From Prevotella sp. (GTDB taxonomy: Bacteria; Bacteroidota; Bacteroidia; Bacteroidales; Bacteroidaceae): a stretch of 64,000 nucleotides of DNA. Below are positions 62,985-64,000 of the stretch, piece after piece. The notes below the pieces were generated by a model. It made no database searches. It saw only the letters and a program-made list of their open reading frames with translations, and had not been told where the DNA came from. The translations under genes and the position numbers were made by a program. The stretch's first letter is position 1, and every line of letters starts with the position of its first letter. The DNA is taken from assembly GCA_017554105.1 (NCBI GenBank), contig JAFZIY010000006.1, positions 1-64,000 of the forward strand, read 5' to 3'.

Positions 62985-63025
62985 AGAGTGAAGAATGAAG
63001 AGTGAAGAATTTGCTACCGCTGTAG
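62980..63025. repeat. Heptamer-like intergenic repeat with TTTGCTACCGC tail, copy 3
   Basis: Starts in the stop codon of the preceding gene: AAGTGAAGAGTGAAG, AATGAAGAGTGAAGAA, TTTGCTACCGCTGTAG. The tail is identical to that at 55154-55193, 7.8 kb away. Confidence 0.75.
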
Positions 63026-63040
63026 AACAAAAATAAAAGA

Positions 63041-64000
63041 ATGATGAATGAACTATTATTGAACTGTAACATTGGCAGTTTGTTTCTGACCATGGGTTTG
63101 CCGACGCTCGATCCTGTGATGACCAGTGTTTTGGACTATATCCACCAGCATGCACTCTTTTTAGGGTCGTGGGGCGGCTTTGCCAAGTCGTTGGGACTGA
63201 TACTCGCCATGTGTGTGACCAGCTATGAGTGCTGGATGATGATGCTCGGACGGCGAGGCATCGACGTGATGAAACTGTTCCGCATTGTGGGCATATCGCT
63301 GTGTATCGTCTCGGCCAATGCCATTGCCGATGCAGTGGCAGCACCAGGTGAACAGATGGGACGTGTGATGAAAGCCCAGGCAAAGATCAGTCACGACCGT
63401 ATCGATGCCTTGGAGAAACACGAGGCCAAACTACAGAGCCAGTATCTTGACAAGCTGCGGGCGCATAATGACTCGTTAGACAGGAAACGCAGGGCAGAAG
63501 CCAAGCTATCGGAAGATTCCCACTGGTGGGAGGAGGTGGCCTACGCTGTGAAGAACATGGATAATGCCGTTTCGGAGTGGGCCAAGGAAGCTGCCGTTAT
63601 CGCAGAGACCAAGATTGCAGAGACGATAAACATGCTGCTCCGTTATATCGGAGAGATCATCTATCAGGTAATGTATTTCGGTATGCTGCTCGGTCAGGCC
63701 TTTATGATGAATGTCCTGAAGATATTCTGTCCTGTAGCCTTTGCCCTCTCGATAGTCCCGCCCTGGGGCAGTGCGTGGAGCCAGTGGATCAGCAAGTATG
63801 TGAGCCTGTCGCTGTGGGCACCTCTTATATATATGTGTAGCATCTATGCAGATATGATACTCAAATACACCATCCTGCAGGACACCACGGCCTACACTAC
63901 ATTACTTGGTAGTGCCAGCTATACGTGGGGCGAGATTGGCGGTCTGGGTATGCAGGGCATCGGAAGTACCTGTATGTATGTCGTAGGATTGCTGGTCGGA
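63041..64000 (+). CDS. traJ: TraJ conjugation membrane protein (VirB6-like), partial
   Basis: An open frame from ATG 63041 through the last base of the window (320 codons, no stop). The N-terminus is hydrophobic (SLFLTMGLPTLDPVM), a helical charged segment lies near residues 105-150, and several membrane helices follow (ETINMLLRYIGEIIYQVMYFG, given here without its continuation). FCPVAFALSIVPPWGSAW and SLWAPLIYMCSIYA are typical of Bacteroides TraJ. It forms the inner-membrane channel part of the transfer machine. The 3' end is beyond the window. Confidence 0.85.
   Translation, partial: MMNELLLNCNIGSLFLTMGLPTLDPVMTSVLDYIHQHALFLGSWGGFAKSLGLILAMCVTSYECWMMMLGRRGIDVMKLFRIVGISLCIVSANAIADAVAAPGEQMGRVMKAQAKISHDRIDALEKHEAKLQSQYLDKLRAHNDSLDRKRRAEAKLSEDSHWWEEVAYAVKNMDNAVSEWAKEAAVIAETKIAETINMLLRYIGEIIYQVMYFGMLLGQAFMMNVLKIFCPVAFALSIVPPWGSAWSQWISKYVSLSLWAPLIYMCSIYADMILKYTILQDTTAYTTLLGSASYTWGEIGGLGMQGIGSTCMYVVGLLVG

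Noticed and set aside
62322-63383. 353-codon minus-strand frame across two tra genes
   Set aside because: It covers the opposite strand of two better-supported genes and of a repeat; low-complexity H/S/L-rich composition fits a shadow.
1-64000. CRISPR arrays, tRNA or rRNA genes, insertion sequences
   Set aside because: No regular spacer-repeat arrays, cloverleaf-like sequences, rRNA stretches or transposase genes were noticed on either strand by reading; a tRNA or rRNA scan was not possible.

Overview
The window looks like a chromosome segment of a gut-type Bacteroidota (Bacteroidales; Prevotella or Bacteroides-like). The grounds are promoters of the TTG-N20-TAnnTTTG type, weak ribosome binding sites, and a conjugation module of the Bacteroides TraE-TraF-TraG-TraJ type. 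All convincing genes except one repressor lie on the + strand. I see no rRNA, tRNA, CRISPR array or transposase.

Region 1 (1-1.9 kb): the tail of an unknown gene, a 376-bp gap, then a two-gene cassette made of a small deaminase-like protein and a protein with THDIDWF and HxASNGG motifs.

Region 2 (1.9-39.4 kb): one long, tightly packed surface-polysaccharide operon. It has an initiating phosphoglycosyl transferase, a Wzx flippase, a Wzy polymerase and several glycosyltransferases. Three nucleotide-sugar routes are visible: dTDP-rhamnose (rfbA, rfbC, rfbD, but no rfbB), UDP-2,3-diacetamido-glucuronate (WbpA/B/E/D-like genes scattered over 18 kb) and CDP-3,6-dideoxyhexose (rfbF, rfbH, rfbG). 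Less usual are a private acyl module (ACP, FabG-like, FabH-like, LpxD-like), a pyruvate-dehydrogenase E1-like pair, a split transketolase, a large FAD/iron-sulfur dehydrogenase, a GtrA/GtrB-like pair that may feed a GT-C enzyme, and a beta-helix lipoprotein.

Region 3 (39.6-52.4 kb): a defence island. A second, diverged copy of the two-gene cassette is followed here by a P-loop NTPase carrying an in-frame TAG. Then come a Septu-like ATPase/HNH pair, and a metallo-beta-lactamase protein overlapping a 1627-residue trypsin-NACHT-repeat protein that resembles AVAST type 1. A small helicase-associated-domain protein and a broken small gene end the region.

Region 4 (52.4-64 kb): the left part of a conjugative element. 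An S24-type repressor faces a replication operon across two opposed promoters. A terminator and a new promoter then lead into the tra operon, which runs off the window inside traJ. traG has an in-frame TAG about 51 codons before what looks like its original end. Short heptamer-like repeats begin at or beside several stop codons in this module.

The best candidate for an undescribed system is the deaminase-like + DIDWF protein (+ P-loop NTPase) cassette, present twice and flanking the polysaccharide locus. All functional statements come from reading motifs and context; no database search was possible.
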